A stretch of 64,000 nucleotides of DNA from Ricinus communis (Eukaryota; Streptophyta; Magnoliopsida; Malpighiales; Euphorbiaceae), in the NCBI RefSeq assembly GCF_019578655.1, contig NC_063258.1, positions 15,442,802 to 15,506,801 on the forward strand, read 5' to 3'. Shown piece after piece: positions 22,355 to 33,545 of the stretch (its first letter is position 1; each line of letters begins with the position of its first letter). Position numbers and translations under genes: made by a program. The notes beneath the pieces were generated by a model, which was not told where the DNA came from, searched no databases, and saw only the letters and a program-made list of their open reading frames with translations.

Positions 22355-23190
22355 TGATACGAACCAAACTAGCACAACGAATCCTACTCTAACAATGAGT
22401 CTTGATAATGCAAATCCTACTAGCTCAAGGAATCCTAATCCAATAAGGAGTCATGACTCAACTAGGAATCCTAATCCTACAAGGAGTCCTAATGATATTA
22501 GGAGTTTAAGCAACGAAAGGAATCCTAATTCAACTAGGAGCCCTAGTTCGTTTCAAATTATAAGACAATGAGCTTATCCAAGACTTTTGGGCTAAGGACA
22601 CATCAAAGCTTGAAGAATTAGATTTAAGTTCAAGGCTCATTAATCTAATTCAGTTTATTGGGCTTGAATGAATCTAATTGGGCTTAAAAAGACCAAAAAA
22701 ACTAAATTGGAGCATATGAAGACTTTGGGCTTAACTTGGCTTATGTTATGAGTCCCCTCTACATGAGTTATGTAAATTAGGATTTTATGGCTTATTATGG
22801 GCGACCAAACATGTGTTTTAACCTAATTAGGACTTTGTTTAAGTTATCTCTTATAGTCAGGAAGGTTATCTTTATCCTATATGAGATGTAAATTCTTATA
22901 AGTTAAGAATTAGGGTTTTCTAAGGCCTATATAAGGCTAGTACGAATTTTGATGTAACAAAAAATTTAAGTTGAAGTTGAAGTTGAATAATAAGTAGTTT
23001 TTAAACCTTAAAGTTGTTTGCTTTGTCTTTGTGTTCTTGTTTGAATGCAAATCTTACTTATCAAGGAGTTGATCTATCCTTGTGGTGTCCTTGGAATTGG
23101 GTTTAAGGGACTTAGTTTCCTTTAGGTTCTAATTCTTAATCATTTTTCTCAGTAATCTGTTTTCTAACCTTTCTTAGGGGTTCATTATAC
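22355..23190 (+). mobile_element. LTR-A copy
   Basis: It starts TGATACGAACC with the minisatellite at about 22378-22560, has the TATA box at 22928-22934, and continues through the CTTATCAAGGAGTTGATC segment. It stops near 23190, where R1 (minus) takes over. It is collinear with 416-1200 with moderate divergence. It is probably a solo LTR or fragment. Confidence 0.65.
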
Positions 23191-23199
23191 TCCATTGAA

Positions 23200-23474
23200 C
23201 TCTTTCATTTTCACGTGGGCCTACTTAATAATACTCCAATCCAATTTACTTCATTGAATGCCTCCTAAACATCAAAATGCTTGTATTACTGCTTGTATTA
23301 CGCTTGGATTAATAAAAAGCAACATGATTTCTCCCTTATGCATATGGATTTACATATCGTCTTGCTTCATCATCACGCTAAGCCCTAATGCCACCGGTCA
23401 AGCTTATCAATTGACTTTCCATGATCCCTTATGCTAATCCTTGTGTTATCAGAAGTCATCTTGCTTAGAGGAAC
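23200..23474 (-). repeat. R1 fragment, minus orientation, left of solo LTR
   Basis: The reverse complement of R1 runs from the GTAGGCCCAC landmark to the GAGGAAC site. There it is interrupted by a 487-bp insertion and continues at 23962 without loss apart from a 5-bp duplication. Confidence 0.75.
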
Positions 23475-23961
23475 TGATGCAAACCCAAAGCCCAAGGAGC
23501 CAAGTAACCAACCACGTCAAGGAGATCAAGTTCTTTATTACTACTTGGGCATTTCTTAGGAGAAACTCAAGGGGGAGGCACCATTTTAATTGATTAGGAA
23601 TATCTCATTGATTTACTAAATCAATTAAGTTGCTTATTTTGCTATTTAGGAAGATTTTAATTTAGGCTTTATTTGTTATATCCTATCTTAGATTAATTCC
23701 TTATTGCATATGGAAATTAGGTTTTGTTTTCTCTATTTAAACTCATTATACTTATCAAGACTTGTCTTCTGGCATTCCTTTATGACTTATCACTCACCTT
23801 CTTCCTTAATCTTGAACCTGGCGTCCAAAAGCTTTTCTATACCAAGGTTCACACTTCTAGTAAAGTGTTGGGTAGGGGTCCTTATTCGTGAATCTAACTT
23901 TAGACGTTCTCTGCAACAATTTCATAATGTGGTTCTTGCAAATCCATCAAGAATCACATTA
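23475..23961 (+). mobile_element. Solo LTR (487 bp) in R1 with GGAAC duplication
   Basis: The insert starts TGATGCAAACCC and ends AATCACATTA, and is flanked on both sides by GGAAC (23470-23474 and 23962-23966). TGATG matches the complement of CATCA, of which CATTA is one C-to-T change, so the ends are LTR-like. R1 text is continuous across it. A truncated relative, 29218-29639, sits at the same R1 site. It carries no gene. Confidence 0.8.
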
Positions 23962-24567
23962 GGAACAAGGAATGATGGAGATTCTAATAGAGTAAATCCT
24001 AAATCAGAATAATGGGTATGTCTTGATTCTCGTTGTTCCTTCTTTCCTCTAGAAGATTCATCCACGATCACTTGGAGAATGATATCAATACACGATCAAC
24101 TAATTTTGTTTCTTTGCATTTGTCTAAGGGTTGGACCGGTGCCTATGATTGCCGCTTCCACGCGCTTTCACTCAACCTCGTGTTTATGGTCTCTAGATAA
24201 AACTAAACCATCATAATAGCTAGAGATTAGAAAGAGAGGCACAAAACAAACGAGAAAAATGAGAACATAGGTAAGATTTTGGATCCGATAAGGAAAGAAA
24301 TCACCAGTTCTTTATTTTTTTCTATACAACTAAGTGTAAAGATCAAATTGAATTCATTTAAAGTAATTTGAGTCGAAGTGTTATTAGGTAGGCCTACATG
24401 AATTTCACCTTGTTTCTATTAAGCTGACTAATAAAATTTGGACACGAGGGTTGTTGACTAATCAACCCCTCTCTCGTTCTTAATTTGACTTCAATTTATT
24501 CATATTCAGCTCTAGTTTTTTCTTCTTATGGAAAGAGGGCTTTCGCACTATAAAAACTGCATGCAAC
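23962..24567. repeat. R1 with internal inversion junction
   Basis: R1 runs on the minus strand to about 24357, flips, and runs on the plus strand to 24567. The junction text GAATTCATTTAAAGTAATTT is also found at 30001-30020, in the same neighbourhood, so the two regions are duplicates. It has no gene. Confidence 0.8.
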
Positions 24568-25915
24568 TGATGGGCTACTGATGCAACCTATACCTCAGGC
24601 AGTGAACCTATCGATGCGGCCTAACACTAGTGAGTATCAAGGTCGTATCCCTGGAGATCGGGCTGAACCTAAAGTTACTACTGTTCGCTATGTTATCTAG
24701 TCTGAAATAAGGTGTGAGAAGTCTAAATTAATTAACTAATGACTATGAATGTAAATAAATGAATGAATAACAACTAACAATCGAAAGACAACCGCAATAA
24801 GAGAAAGAAACCCAAGGGGACCTAAGTGATGGAATTCTAAAGTTGATTTTTATAAATTAATAATCTTGCTTACCCGTGCTTAAATCCTGAATCGAACACG
24901 GTTCCTCTCTGGAGCTCACTGAGTTCCTAAACCTGCACTAACCTAATGGAATCTCTTCCTATCAGATTATTATAGATTAACATTAAGCGTGATTTAGAAC
25001 TATTAAAAGTTGTTAATTCTTAATCTGGTGAGTAAATTACCCTTATCTCTAAGAGTTAACTACCAGTTCTTACTATTCAAATTCCAGTTGTGACAAGCAT
25101 TTCTCAATGTTAAGAAACAACCTAAAAGACAATTAATTCAACGTCTCAAATTAACTAAATCAAACTTTATTACTAAACAGCAAGAAGATTACAAGAATGG
25201 CAAATAAAAATCTAATAATTAAGCACAATCCATCAACAAAGGTGAACCCCAATGGGTTCGGCAGCCCTAGCTACTCATAATGAAAGAAATAAATGGAAAA
25301 GGAAATAAACAACAGAAAAGGAAATGGAACATGTAACCCCTCTTCTCTCTAATTGGAGTGGAAATGTCACAAGCCAACTCTGAAACCAGCCTCAACTATG
25401 GATCTCGGATGTCTCGATCAATCGTCTAGAACCTTCAATCTTTGCTTGAATCTCCCAAATCAATCCTTTGAAATGATGTTGGTCTCCCAAAATGTCAAGA
25501 ACAGAGGTGTAGAAGTGAGGGGTCGCGCGCGTAGAGAAGTCCAGAAAATCAGAAGTAGAACCCTGTCTCATTTTGCGTGCGCCTACTTATAGGCAGAAGT
25601 GCCATAGCCGGTGCCACGGCCCGTGCAATGGGCAAGGGAGGCCGTGCAAATATGCATGGCCGTGCAACTGCCCGTACAAAAGCCTCGAACTGCGCACCAA
25701 CAAGGAATCGAATCCGACAAACATGTAATATTCGCAAAGCATCCACACAGCTTGGTTTCTGCCTGGAAATCAATCAATTTCCTATCAAGGAGTCTGAAAA
25801 CCTGAAAAACTCAGAAATATACCAAAGTGTGATCAAACTAGAATAAATATGACTCAAATACACGAATAAACGACTGATAAATAGTCAATAAATATGCATA
25901 GAATCATCTACATGA
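24568..25915 (-). mobile_element. Athila-like LTR, second copy
   Basis: It is collinear with 7513-8869, with the same TGATGGGCTACTGATGC edge; the other edge reads CATGA for CATCA. The length is 1348 bp. It includes the GC-rich island (25598-25690) at the same position. The outer edge lies in R1 next to GCAAC. It is the 3' LTR of a minus-strand element that is truncated at about 26540. Confidence 0.8.
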
Positions 25916-26506
25916 AACTAGCCCACACTTAAGCGTTTGCTTGTCCTCAAGCAATCAACAACTCACTTCTCAAATAGATACCAAATAACTCAATCAAATA
26001 CTTTGTAGGAGGTTAGCTCAAAACAAGTCTCAAAACTCCGTGACGAATTTCCTCAAAATCCCCAAATCACTAAATCCTTGAGAAAGAGAACAAAGTTAAT
26101 AAAGCTGCTAAAATTAAAATGATAAACCATCCAAACTGATAATTTGAGAACCATGCCTTACAAGATGTCACTCAAAACACACAAGTATATATAGGTGAAA
26201 GAATATCGCCAAGCTCTGAAAGAAAAAATACAGAAAAAGGTGTTTACCATAAGCTTGCTTATAGATCCAATCTCCACTACTGTGAAATAATCAATAATCA
26301 TGCTCGAAGGGTCTTGAGCCAGGTTGTAATGGGGTTAAGGTAGGGTATGGAGAAATATGGAAAGTAGGCTAAAAGTTGCTAGAAAATTATGCAGGTAATG
26401 CAAGAAAATAGCCAAGGATCAAATGCTATACCAAAAATGAATACTAAGTTGCTCCAATAATAAGATGATGCTCGAAATGAACTAATAAGAAAATTATACA
26501 TATATT

Positions 26507-26538
<32 letters not shown>

Positions 26539-26541
26539 TTT
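25916..26541 (-). mobile_element. Truncated internal region of Athila-like element, ending in (TTTA)n
   Basis: It matches 8870-9480 (polypurine-like CTTAAGTGTGGGC on the minus strand, then non-coding). It breaks off in a (TTTA)n simple repeat at 26507-26541, beyond which R1 (minus) begins. The remaining ~3 kb of internal sequence found in the 7.5-kb element are missing. There is no gene. Confidence 0.7.
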
Positions 26542-26956
26542 TCTTATGCTTGAAACAAATCAAGAACGAAAGTGGAGTTGATTAGGCAACAACTCTCGTA
26601 GTTCTAAATTTTATGAGCAATCTTAACAAAAATAAGGGTAAATTCGCGTAGGCCTACCTAAAAACACTCAAACCCAAATTACTTCATGATATGCATTTCG
26701 ATCATTAGAGCGCTCGAATTTCGGCTATTATTAAGCTTGGATTAATTGAAAACAATATGAGTTTTGCCTTATATGCGTGGGTTTATGTCTCATCCTGCTT
26801 GTTCATCAAGGTAATCCCCAATGCCACTGGTCAAGCTTGTCAATTGCACTCCCATGTTTCCTTGTGCTAATCCTTGTGTCATTAAGAGTCCTTGTCCTTA
26901 GAGGAGTAAGGAATGATGGAGATCCCAATGGTTCAAATCATGAATAAGAATGTCTG
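26542..26956 (-). repeat. R1 fragment, minus orientation, left of LTR-B
   Basis: The reverse complement of R1 contains the GTTGATTAGGCAACAAC form of the dyad (26576-26592) and the AAATTACTTCATGATATGCAT landmark. It ends at GTCTG, the decayed form of ATTTG that borders LTR-B. Confidence 0.75.
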
Positions 26957-27824
26957 TGATGAGAACCCATGTAGCACAAGGAACTCTACTCCAATAAGAA
27001 AACATAATGATGCAGTTCCTACTTGCTCAAGGAATCCTACTTCAACAAAGAGTCCTAATTCCACTAGGAATCCTAATCCAGCAAGGAGTTCTGATGATAT
27101 TAGGAGTTCAAGCGACGACAGGAATCCTATTTCCACTAGGAATCCTAGTCCGACTCAAAGTCCAAGTGAGATAAGGCTTAATCAAGATAATGGGCCTCAA
27201 GATACTCTTATCAACTCAATCCACCACATGGAGGCATGATCAAGATAAGGTAAGCTCAAGATAATCAAATCAAGCTATTTGGAGTCCAATACTTAAGAAT
27301 GGACGGCATATCACATATTACTTAAGCCCAATTATCATGTTTATTATATGGACTAGGGTTGGAGGAATTCTAAAAGTATTTTTTCATTTAAAGAACTCTT
27401 TTAATTATTAAAAGTCTCATTTTAAGATATCCTTTTAGTTTAGGAATTCTACTCCTAGTCTTATTATTATTTGCTTTCTTATCATTATAGAATTAGGTTT
27501 CTTTAAGGCCTATATAAGCTAGTATGAATTTCTATGTAAAGGGAGTTGCTGAATATTTTTTTTTAGAGTTAATTCTCTTCTTTTATTCTTTATGAACTTG
27601 GTGAATTTATCAAGTGAAGGCTTGGTATTTTACAAACTTAGTTTAACTTAAACTTATGTTTATATTAAACAACCTTTAATTCTTTATAATCAAGGTTCTT
27701 AAGTACAAGTTATTTAAGGATCCTGTTGGGAGTTAGAGTTTCTTTGGTTGATTAGGTAAATGATCCTTAGTGAAGACATCAACATTGAATACAGGTTTGG
27801 CACAAGTTAGCCATGTTCGTATCA
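26957..27824 (+). mobile_element. LTR-B copy 1 within R1
   Basis: The 868-bp LTR starts TGATGAGAACCC and ends TTCGTATCA. It holds the 18-bp minisatellite (26985-27165) and TATA box (27511-27517). It is flanked by GTCTG and ATTTA, both close to the ATTTG found at the other copies. The open frame over the minisatellite (26913-27239) spans the R1 border and the LTR, so it is not a gene of its own. Confidence 0.8.
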
Positions 27825-29139
27825 ATTTAGGCGTGCCTGGATTCTCGTTGTTCTTACATTTCTCCAAAGTCTGCGATCACTCGGAGAATGATATCAATAA
27901 ATGATCAACTATTTCTTTCTTAGCATTCGTCGAAGCATTAGATTGGTGCCTATGATTGTCGCTTCCACGCGCTTTCATTCAATACTCGTGTTTATGCTCC
28001 TAAATAAAACCAAACCATCATACTAGACAAAGATTAGAAAGAGAGACACAAAATAATAAAAAAAAAGAATATCGGTAGGATTTTATATCTGATAAGGAAA
28101 GCAATAAGAAGTTTTCTATTCTCTTCGATATGAATAATCGTAAGGAATCAAATGGAATTGATTTAAAGACAAGGGTAGACAAAGAACACAAGAGAAAGGA
28201 TGATTATGAGAATAAGTCTATGCTTGCTAACGCAAGTGTTGATTAAGTCCAAAAAGTTCTTCAAAAAATCCATAATTGATTTCCCGCAGGGTAGAAAACT
28301 GAAATAATATGCTCACTTTCCTTAAGTATTCATTTGCAAAAACAAGGGTAAATTCCCGTGGGTCTACCTAAAAATAGTTCGACCTAAATTACTTCATTAT
28401 CTGCATTTCAATCATCAAAGAGCTCGAATTCAACTTGTATTATGCTTGTATTAATCGAAAACAACATGATTTCTCACTTACGTGTGTGGATTTACATCTC
28501 CTTCTTTTTTATCATCAAGCTAAGGCCCAATGCCATCAGCCAAGCTTGTCAATTGCGTTTTGAGGAATCTTTATGCCAAACCTTGCGTCATCATGAGTCC
28601 TTGTGTCTAGAGGAATAAGGAAGGATAAAGATCCTAATGGTGCAAATCCTAAATCGGAATATTTGGGCGTGCCTCGATTCTTGTTGTTCCCTCTTTCTTC
28701 CAAAAGATTAGTCTGCGAGCATCCAGAGAAGCCCCAATATTCCAATTTAGGATTTGCACTATTGGGATCTCCATCATTCCATGTTCTCTAGGCATGAGGA
28801 CTCTTGATGACACAAGGATTAGCGTAAGGAATCATGGGAATGTAAATAATAAGCTTGACTGGTGGCATTAGGGCATGACGTGATGATCTAGCAAGACGAC
28901 ACACAAATTCGCATGCGTAAAGGAGAAATAATATTATTTTCGATTAATCTAAGGGGTAATGCATGCATTTTAATGTTTGGGACGCATATTATTATATAAT
29001 TTGGGTTGCAGTTTTATTAAGTATGCCCACACAAATTTACCCTTGTTTTTGTTATTCTTACTCATTATATTTAGGACTACTAGAGTTGTTAACCAATCAA
29101 CTCCTCTTTGTCTAGTATGATGGTTTGGTTTTATTTGGT
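27825..29139. repeat. R1 with second type of inversion junction
   Basis: Minus-oriented R1 runs to about 28732, where AGAGAAGCCCCAATATTCC marks a switch to plus orientation (to 29139). The same junction is present at about 53139. The plus part ends at TTGGTTTTATTT and is followed by ~80 bp of unassigned sequence (29140-29217). Confidence 0.8.
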
Positions 29140-29217
29140 CATTCCTCCCTATATCAAAGGATGCCAACTTTGTTTCTTGTTTTGTTATTTAGGATACATT
29201 CTAATAATGCCTAATAT

Positions 29218-29639
29218 ACTACTTAGGCATTTTTTAAGAGAAACTCAAGGGGGATGTACCATTTTAATTGACTAGGAATATCTCCTTGATTTACAAAATC
29301 AATTAAGTTGCTTATTTTGCTATTTAGGAAGACTTTAATTTAGGCTTTATTTGTTATTTCCTATATTAGACTAATTCCTTATTGCATATAGGAATTAGGT
29401 TTTGTTTTCTCTATTTAACCTCATTGTACTTATCAAGACTTGTCTTCTAGCGTTCCTTTGTGACTTATCATTCACCTTCTTCCTTAATCTTGAGCGTGGC
29501 ATCCAAAATCTTTTCTATGCCAAGGTTCACACTTCTAGTAAAGTGTTGGGTCAGGGTCCTTGTTCGTGAATATGACTTTAGACTTTCTTCCTAACAATTT
29601 CGCAATGTGACTCTTGCAAATCCATCAAGAATCACATTA
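29218..29639 (+). mobile_element. Truncated copy of the 487-bp solo LTR
   Basis: It is collinear with about 23540-23961 and ends AATCACATTA followed by AAAAC, the decayed form of the GGAAC flank. Its 5' end is missing. R1 (minus) follows at once, as at 23962, so this belongs to a duplicated block. Confidence 0.7.
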
Positions 29640-30389
29640 AAAACAAGGAATGATCGAGATTGTAATGGTGTAAATCCTGAATTGAAATATTGGACGTGTC
29701 TTGATTCTCATGGTTTCGTCTTTCCTCTAGAAGAATCATCCATAATCAACTAATTTTGTTTCTTCGCATTTGTTTAAGCATTGGATCGGTGCCAATAATT
29801 GCCGCTTCCACGCGCTTTCACTTAACCCTTGTGTTTATGCTCCCCAGATAAATCCAAACCATCATACTAGATAGAGATTAGAAAGAGAGGCATAAAAAAA
29901 ATGAGCAAAATGAGAACATAGATAAGAATTTAGATCCAATAAGGAAAGAAATCACCAATTCTTTGTTCTTTTTCATACAGCTAAGTATAAGGATCAAATC
30001 GAATTCATTTAAAGTAATTTGAGTCGAAATATTATTAGGTAGGCCCACACGAATTTCACCTTATTTTTATTAAGCTGGCTCATAAAATTTGGAACCACGA
30101 GAATTGTTGACTAATCAACCCCACTCTTGTTCTTAATTTGACTTCAATTTATTCATCTTTCTTTATTTATTTATTCATATTTAGCTTCTAGTTACTTTTT
30201 CTTATGGAAAGAGGGCTTTTGCACTATAAAAACTGCATGCAATTGAATATTTGAGGCTAGTGGGTATATTATTTTAGTTCTCTACCTTGTGAAAAATCAA
30301 TTTATGGGTTATTTTAAGAAGTTTACAAACTTTGAAAGACTCGCACTAGCGAACCTAGACTTATCATTCACGTCCTTCCTTTATGTTGC
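29640..30389. repeat. R1 with inversion junction, duplicate of 23962-24567
   Basis: Minus-oriented R1 to about 30010, then plus-oriented to 30389, with the same flip sequence as at 24358. The plus part here extends further (to TCCTTCCTTTATGT) before an unrelated LTR-like sequence starts. Confidence 0.8.
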
Positions 30390-30660
30390 TAGACGTCACT
30401 TATAATTTATGGGAATGATTAAGGGACAATTGATTATTTATTCCCTTAGTTGGTTAAAGTGTTTTAATTAATATTAAAGAGTTTAATATTAAACTCCCAT
30501 TGCCAATTAATAATGAACCTAGAAGTCACACACGTTAAGATCAACTCAAGCACGTCGATGGACTTAACTTGTACCTCAAGTAGGAACACTAGTATCTTCC
30601 GAAGTTAAAGTCCATAAATGTCTAAATATGGTATAATATATAAGTGTTTATATTGAAAGA
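30390..30660 (+). other. Non-coding flank of hairpin array
   Basis: About 270 bp with no gene or known motif. It begins at the R1 edge (TGCTAGACGTCAC) and contains paired TTAATATTAAA stretches (30472-30494). I take it as the 5' part of the sequence carrying the array at 30661-31112, perhaps an LTR U3. Confidence 0.35.
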
Positions 30661-31112
30661 GTTTGACACATGTCATCACAAAAGAGTTTGTAGTGACATG
30701 TGTTTGTATAGTAGGTTGACACGTGTCATCATAGAAGAGTTTTATGCTGACACGTATTAGGAAAGTACCTTGACACGTGTCATCATAAAAGGGTTTATAA
30801 TGACATGTGTAGAGAAAGCAACTGGACACATATCATCACTAAAAGGATTTTATAATGATATGTGTCAAGGAAAGCAATCTGATACGTGTTGTCAATATAA
30901 CTTGACACATGTCATTACAAAAGAGTTTTATGATGACATGAATCAATATAGCTGTACATGTGTCATCACTAAAGAGTTTTAAGATGACATGTGTTAATAG
31001 AGCTTGGCACGTATCATCATTAAAGAGTTTCATGATGACATATGTTAATACTGCTTGACACATGTCATCACAAAAGAGTTTTATAATGACATGTGTTTGT
31101 ATAATTATGTTA
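30661..31112 (+). repeat. Tandem array of ~53-bp hairpin units with CACGTG-type cores
   Basis: About eight units carry the word GACACRTGTCATCA followed ~20 bp later by its near-complement TGATGACATGTGT. Word starts are near 30664, 30719, 30770, 30824, 30903, 30954, 31006 and 31059, mostly 51-55 bp apart. Each unit can fold on itself. The best cores are ACACGTGTC, which matches the plant G-box/ABRE-like consensus. The array ends 15-20 bp before a TATA box, so it looks like an upstream promoter element set. It does not have the uniform repeats with unique spacers of a CRISPR array. Confidence 0.75.
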
Positions 31113-31127
31113 AGGATTATGAATTCT

Positions 31128-31136
31128 TAACACTAT
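31128..31136 (+). promoter_or_regulatory. TATA box after hairpin array
   Basis: CTATATAAG lies ~20 bp downstream of the last array unit and ~230 bp upstream of an Athila-like gag. That spacing fits an LTR promoter with upstream enhancer repeats. Promoter activity is inferred. Confidence 0.55.
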
Positions 31137-31360
31137 ATAAGAGAGTTTTTTACTCCTATTATGATATGTAGTGATATAAATTCGACATACTTACGATTAT
31201 AACAAGGTTATCATAGTAAGAAACTTGAAAGAGGAGGAATTCTTCATCTTCAAGGATTGAATAGCTTTGCTTGAAATTTATTATGTGAGATAATGTAGAG
31301 GCTTTGCAATTATGAATCTATATTTGATTCTCTAACATAAACATCATCAACAATCAAGAA

Positions 31361-31992
31361 GTGAATTCTGCTCTTCAATCGGTAGAGGAGGAGATCGAGG
31401 TTGAGGTACCTGTTGATAGACCAATAGGGATGGAGAATCACAACGGAAATGCTGTGGCAGATGCCAACAGAACGATGTACGAGTTTGCTAGACCATCATT
31501 GGATAGGACACAAACGAGTATACTCAGACTGGCGGTGGCAGCTAACAACTTTGAAATAAAGCTAAATGTGATCCAAATGGTACAATAGAGTGTACAGTTT
31601 GGAGGGCTGCCAAGCGAGGATCCCAATGCCCATATAGCCAACTTTTTGGAGATATGCGACACATTCAAGATAAATGGAACTACCGATGATGCCATCCAGC
31701 TGAGATTATTTCCATTTTCTTTAAGGGATAGAGCAAAAAGATAGTTGCAGCCCCTTCCGTCGAACACTATCACTACCTGGAAATCTTTGGCTGAAAAGTT
31801 TCTTTACAAGTACTTTCCTCCAGCTAAGACTGCTAAATTGACAAATGACATTTCTTCTTTTGTGCAGATGGACAATAAGAGCATGTACGATGCTTGGTAG
31901 AGGTACAAGGACTTGTTGAGATGCTGTCCACACCACGGTCTACCAATAGGATGTAAGTTCAGACCTTTTACAGTGATTTGAACCTTGCTACT
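31361..31992 (+). pseudogene. Athila-like gag, N-terminal capsid part
   Basis: The frame starts at 31361 with an acidic stretch. The Athila-type capsid core then follows: [60 protein letters not shown], and Y-K-D-L-L-R-C-C-P-H-H-G-L-P. In-frame stops at about 31586, 31742 and 31898 fall where Gln or Trp codons are expected (CAG/TGG to TAG). The gene is cut by an Athila-like LTR at 31993. It complements the C-terminal gag half at 11.5-12.4 kb. Confidence 0.85.
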
Positions 31993-33545
31993 TGATGTGT
32001 GCTACTTTGTGTTAGCTACAATCTAAGGCATTGTACCTATCAATGCAGTCTAGCACTAATGGCGAGTATCAAAGTCGTATTCCTCGCGAAAGTGAAAGCC
32101 CAGAGTTACTTCTTTGTTCTTTGTTATATTAACCTAAAATGAATGATGAATAATTTCTAAACTAACTAATAGCTACAAGCTAAGTTCTAAGGGAGATGCA
32201 GGAATGAATGGATAAATGAAATAACCAAGACAAGAAAGCAATCCCAAAGGGAACCTAAACTAGTTGGTAATCAAACAAAAGATAAAGGATTGATGAATCC
32301 AATTATGCTACCCATGGACGAATTCTTAACTGAGTTCGATTTCTCTCTCTCGATAACCGAATTCCTAAACCTAATAACCTAAAGTTGGAATCTCTTCCTA
32401 ATGATTGATTCTTAAATTAGCATTAAGCTTTAATCCGCCTCTATTAAGCTTTGTTAATTCTTAATCCGGCTAATTAATTATCCTTATCTCTAAGTGATTA
32501 TTAACCAGTTCTTGCTATTCAAAATTCCAATTGCCAAATGGACTTCTCAATCACACAAAGCAATCTAAAGACCACAGTTCACAACGTCTCATGAATAATG
32601 CTATCTTATTAATACTGAAAGCAAGAAGAATACAAAACCAACTCAAACAATCCAACAATATAATATTAAGCCAACATAGTAAAGAAATCCCAATGGATTT
32701 AATCAGTCTAGCTAAACATGTTCATATTTAAAACAATCTAAGAAATCAATTACAATGAAAGAATAATGAAAATGAAACATGTACACCCTTTTCTCTCGAA
32801 TTGGATGAACAGCTCCAAATCTCGATCTACACTTTGAATAATCTCCCAAATTGCCTCTTGAATTGCTCCACTACTGTTTTGCACTTAGAACCTTGCGATT
32901 TCGGGGTTCTTCCTCCCTGCAACTCTCTCTCGCACTCAATACTGTACAGAAACCAAACTAGTCGCCAGGGCTCTATGTCACTCCTTCCCCCTCTTTTTCT
33001 ACCCTAAAAATACGTTTTCCTTATATATTTAATTCAGCACGGCCGTGGTCAAGGCCATGCTGGTCAGCACGACTGGAGTCCAGGCCGTGTTGAAACTGCT
33101 GAAACTGTGGATCTCACCAACTAGGGATTCACCACGGTCATGTTTGCCCCCCGTGCTAGCCACACGGCCGTGTTGCTCCCCGTGTTGGCCACCACAGGCC
33201 ATGCTGGAGGCCGTGGTGGCTACGGAAACCGTGCTCAAACCATTATTTTGAAGACCAAGTTTCGATGGTTGGTCACGGCCAAAGTCCAGGCCGTGAGGGT
33301 CAGCATGGCCTTGACTCAGGCCATGCTCAATGTGTGCAATGCAGGCTCTTGTCTGATCTTAATGAATTCTCATCCGTTTCCGCACGTATTGATCTATAAT
33401 TGCTTAAACACCGATGACGGTCCTAAAAATGTTCTTGAAATGCAAAAGAACACAAAACATGGGTGATTTAGGAATAAAAGCACAATAATTGCTAAGAACA
33501 TACATAATAATATGCAAGCAAATATGTGTAAAACTATGCACATCA
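31993..33545 (-). mobile_element. Athila-like LTR (3' LTR of a minus-strand element)
   Basis: The LTR is 1553 bp. On the minus strand it starts TGATGTGCATAG and ends GCACACATCA, giving 7-bp inverted termini (TGATGTG/CACATCA). CTTAAGTGTGGGG (minus) lies a few bases inside the element at 33550-33563. It contains a GC-rich island (33032-33330) with CACGGCCGTG at 33038-33047 and 33163-33172. It inserted into the gag at 31361-31992. The partner LTR is the truncated copy at 35085. Confidence 0.85.

Noticed and set aside
26507..26541. (TTTA)n tract as a retroposon tail
   Set aside because: It occurs at the truncation point of an LTR-element fragment without a SINE or LINE body. A plain microsatellite is simpler.
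26913..27239. 108-residue Ser/Asn/Pro/Arg-rich frame, with relatives at 49366 and 51115
   Set aside because: It begins in R1 and runs across the LTR-B border into the minisatellite. It recurs because the composite repeat is duplicated.
30661..31112. Regular repeats that could suggest a CRISPR array
   Set aside because: The units are diverged, self-complementary and lack unique spacers. The setting is a plant retroelement region.
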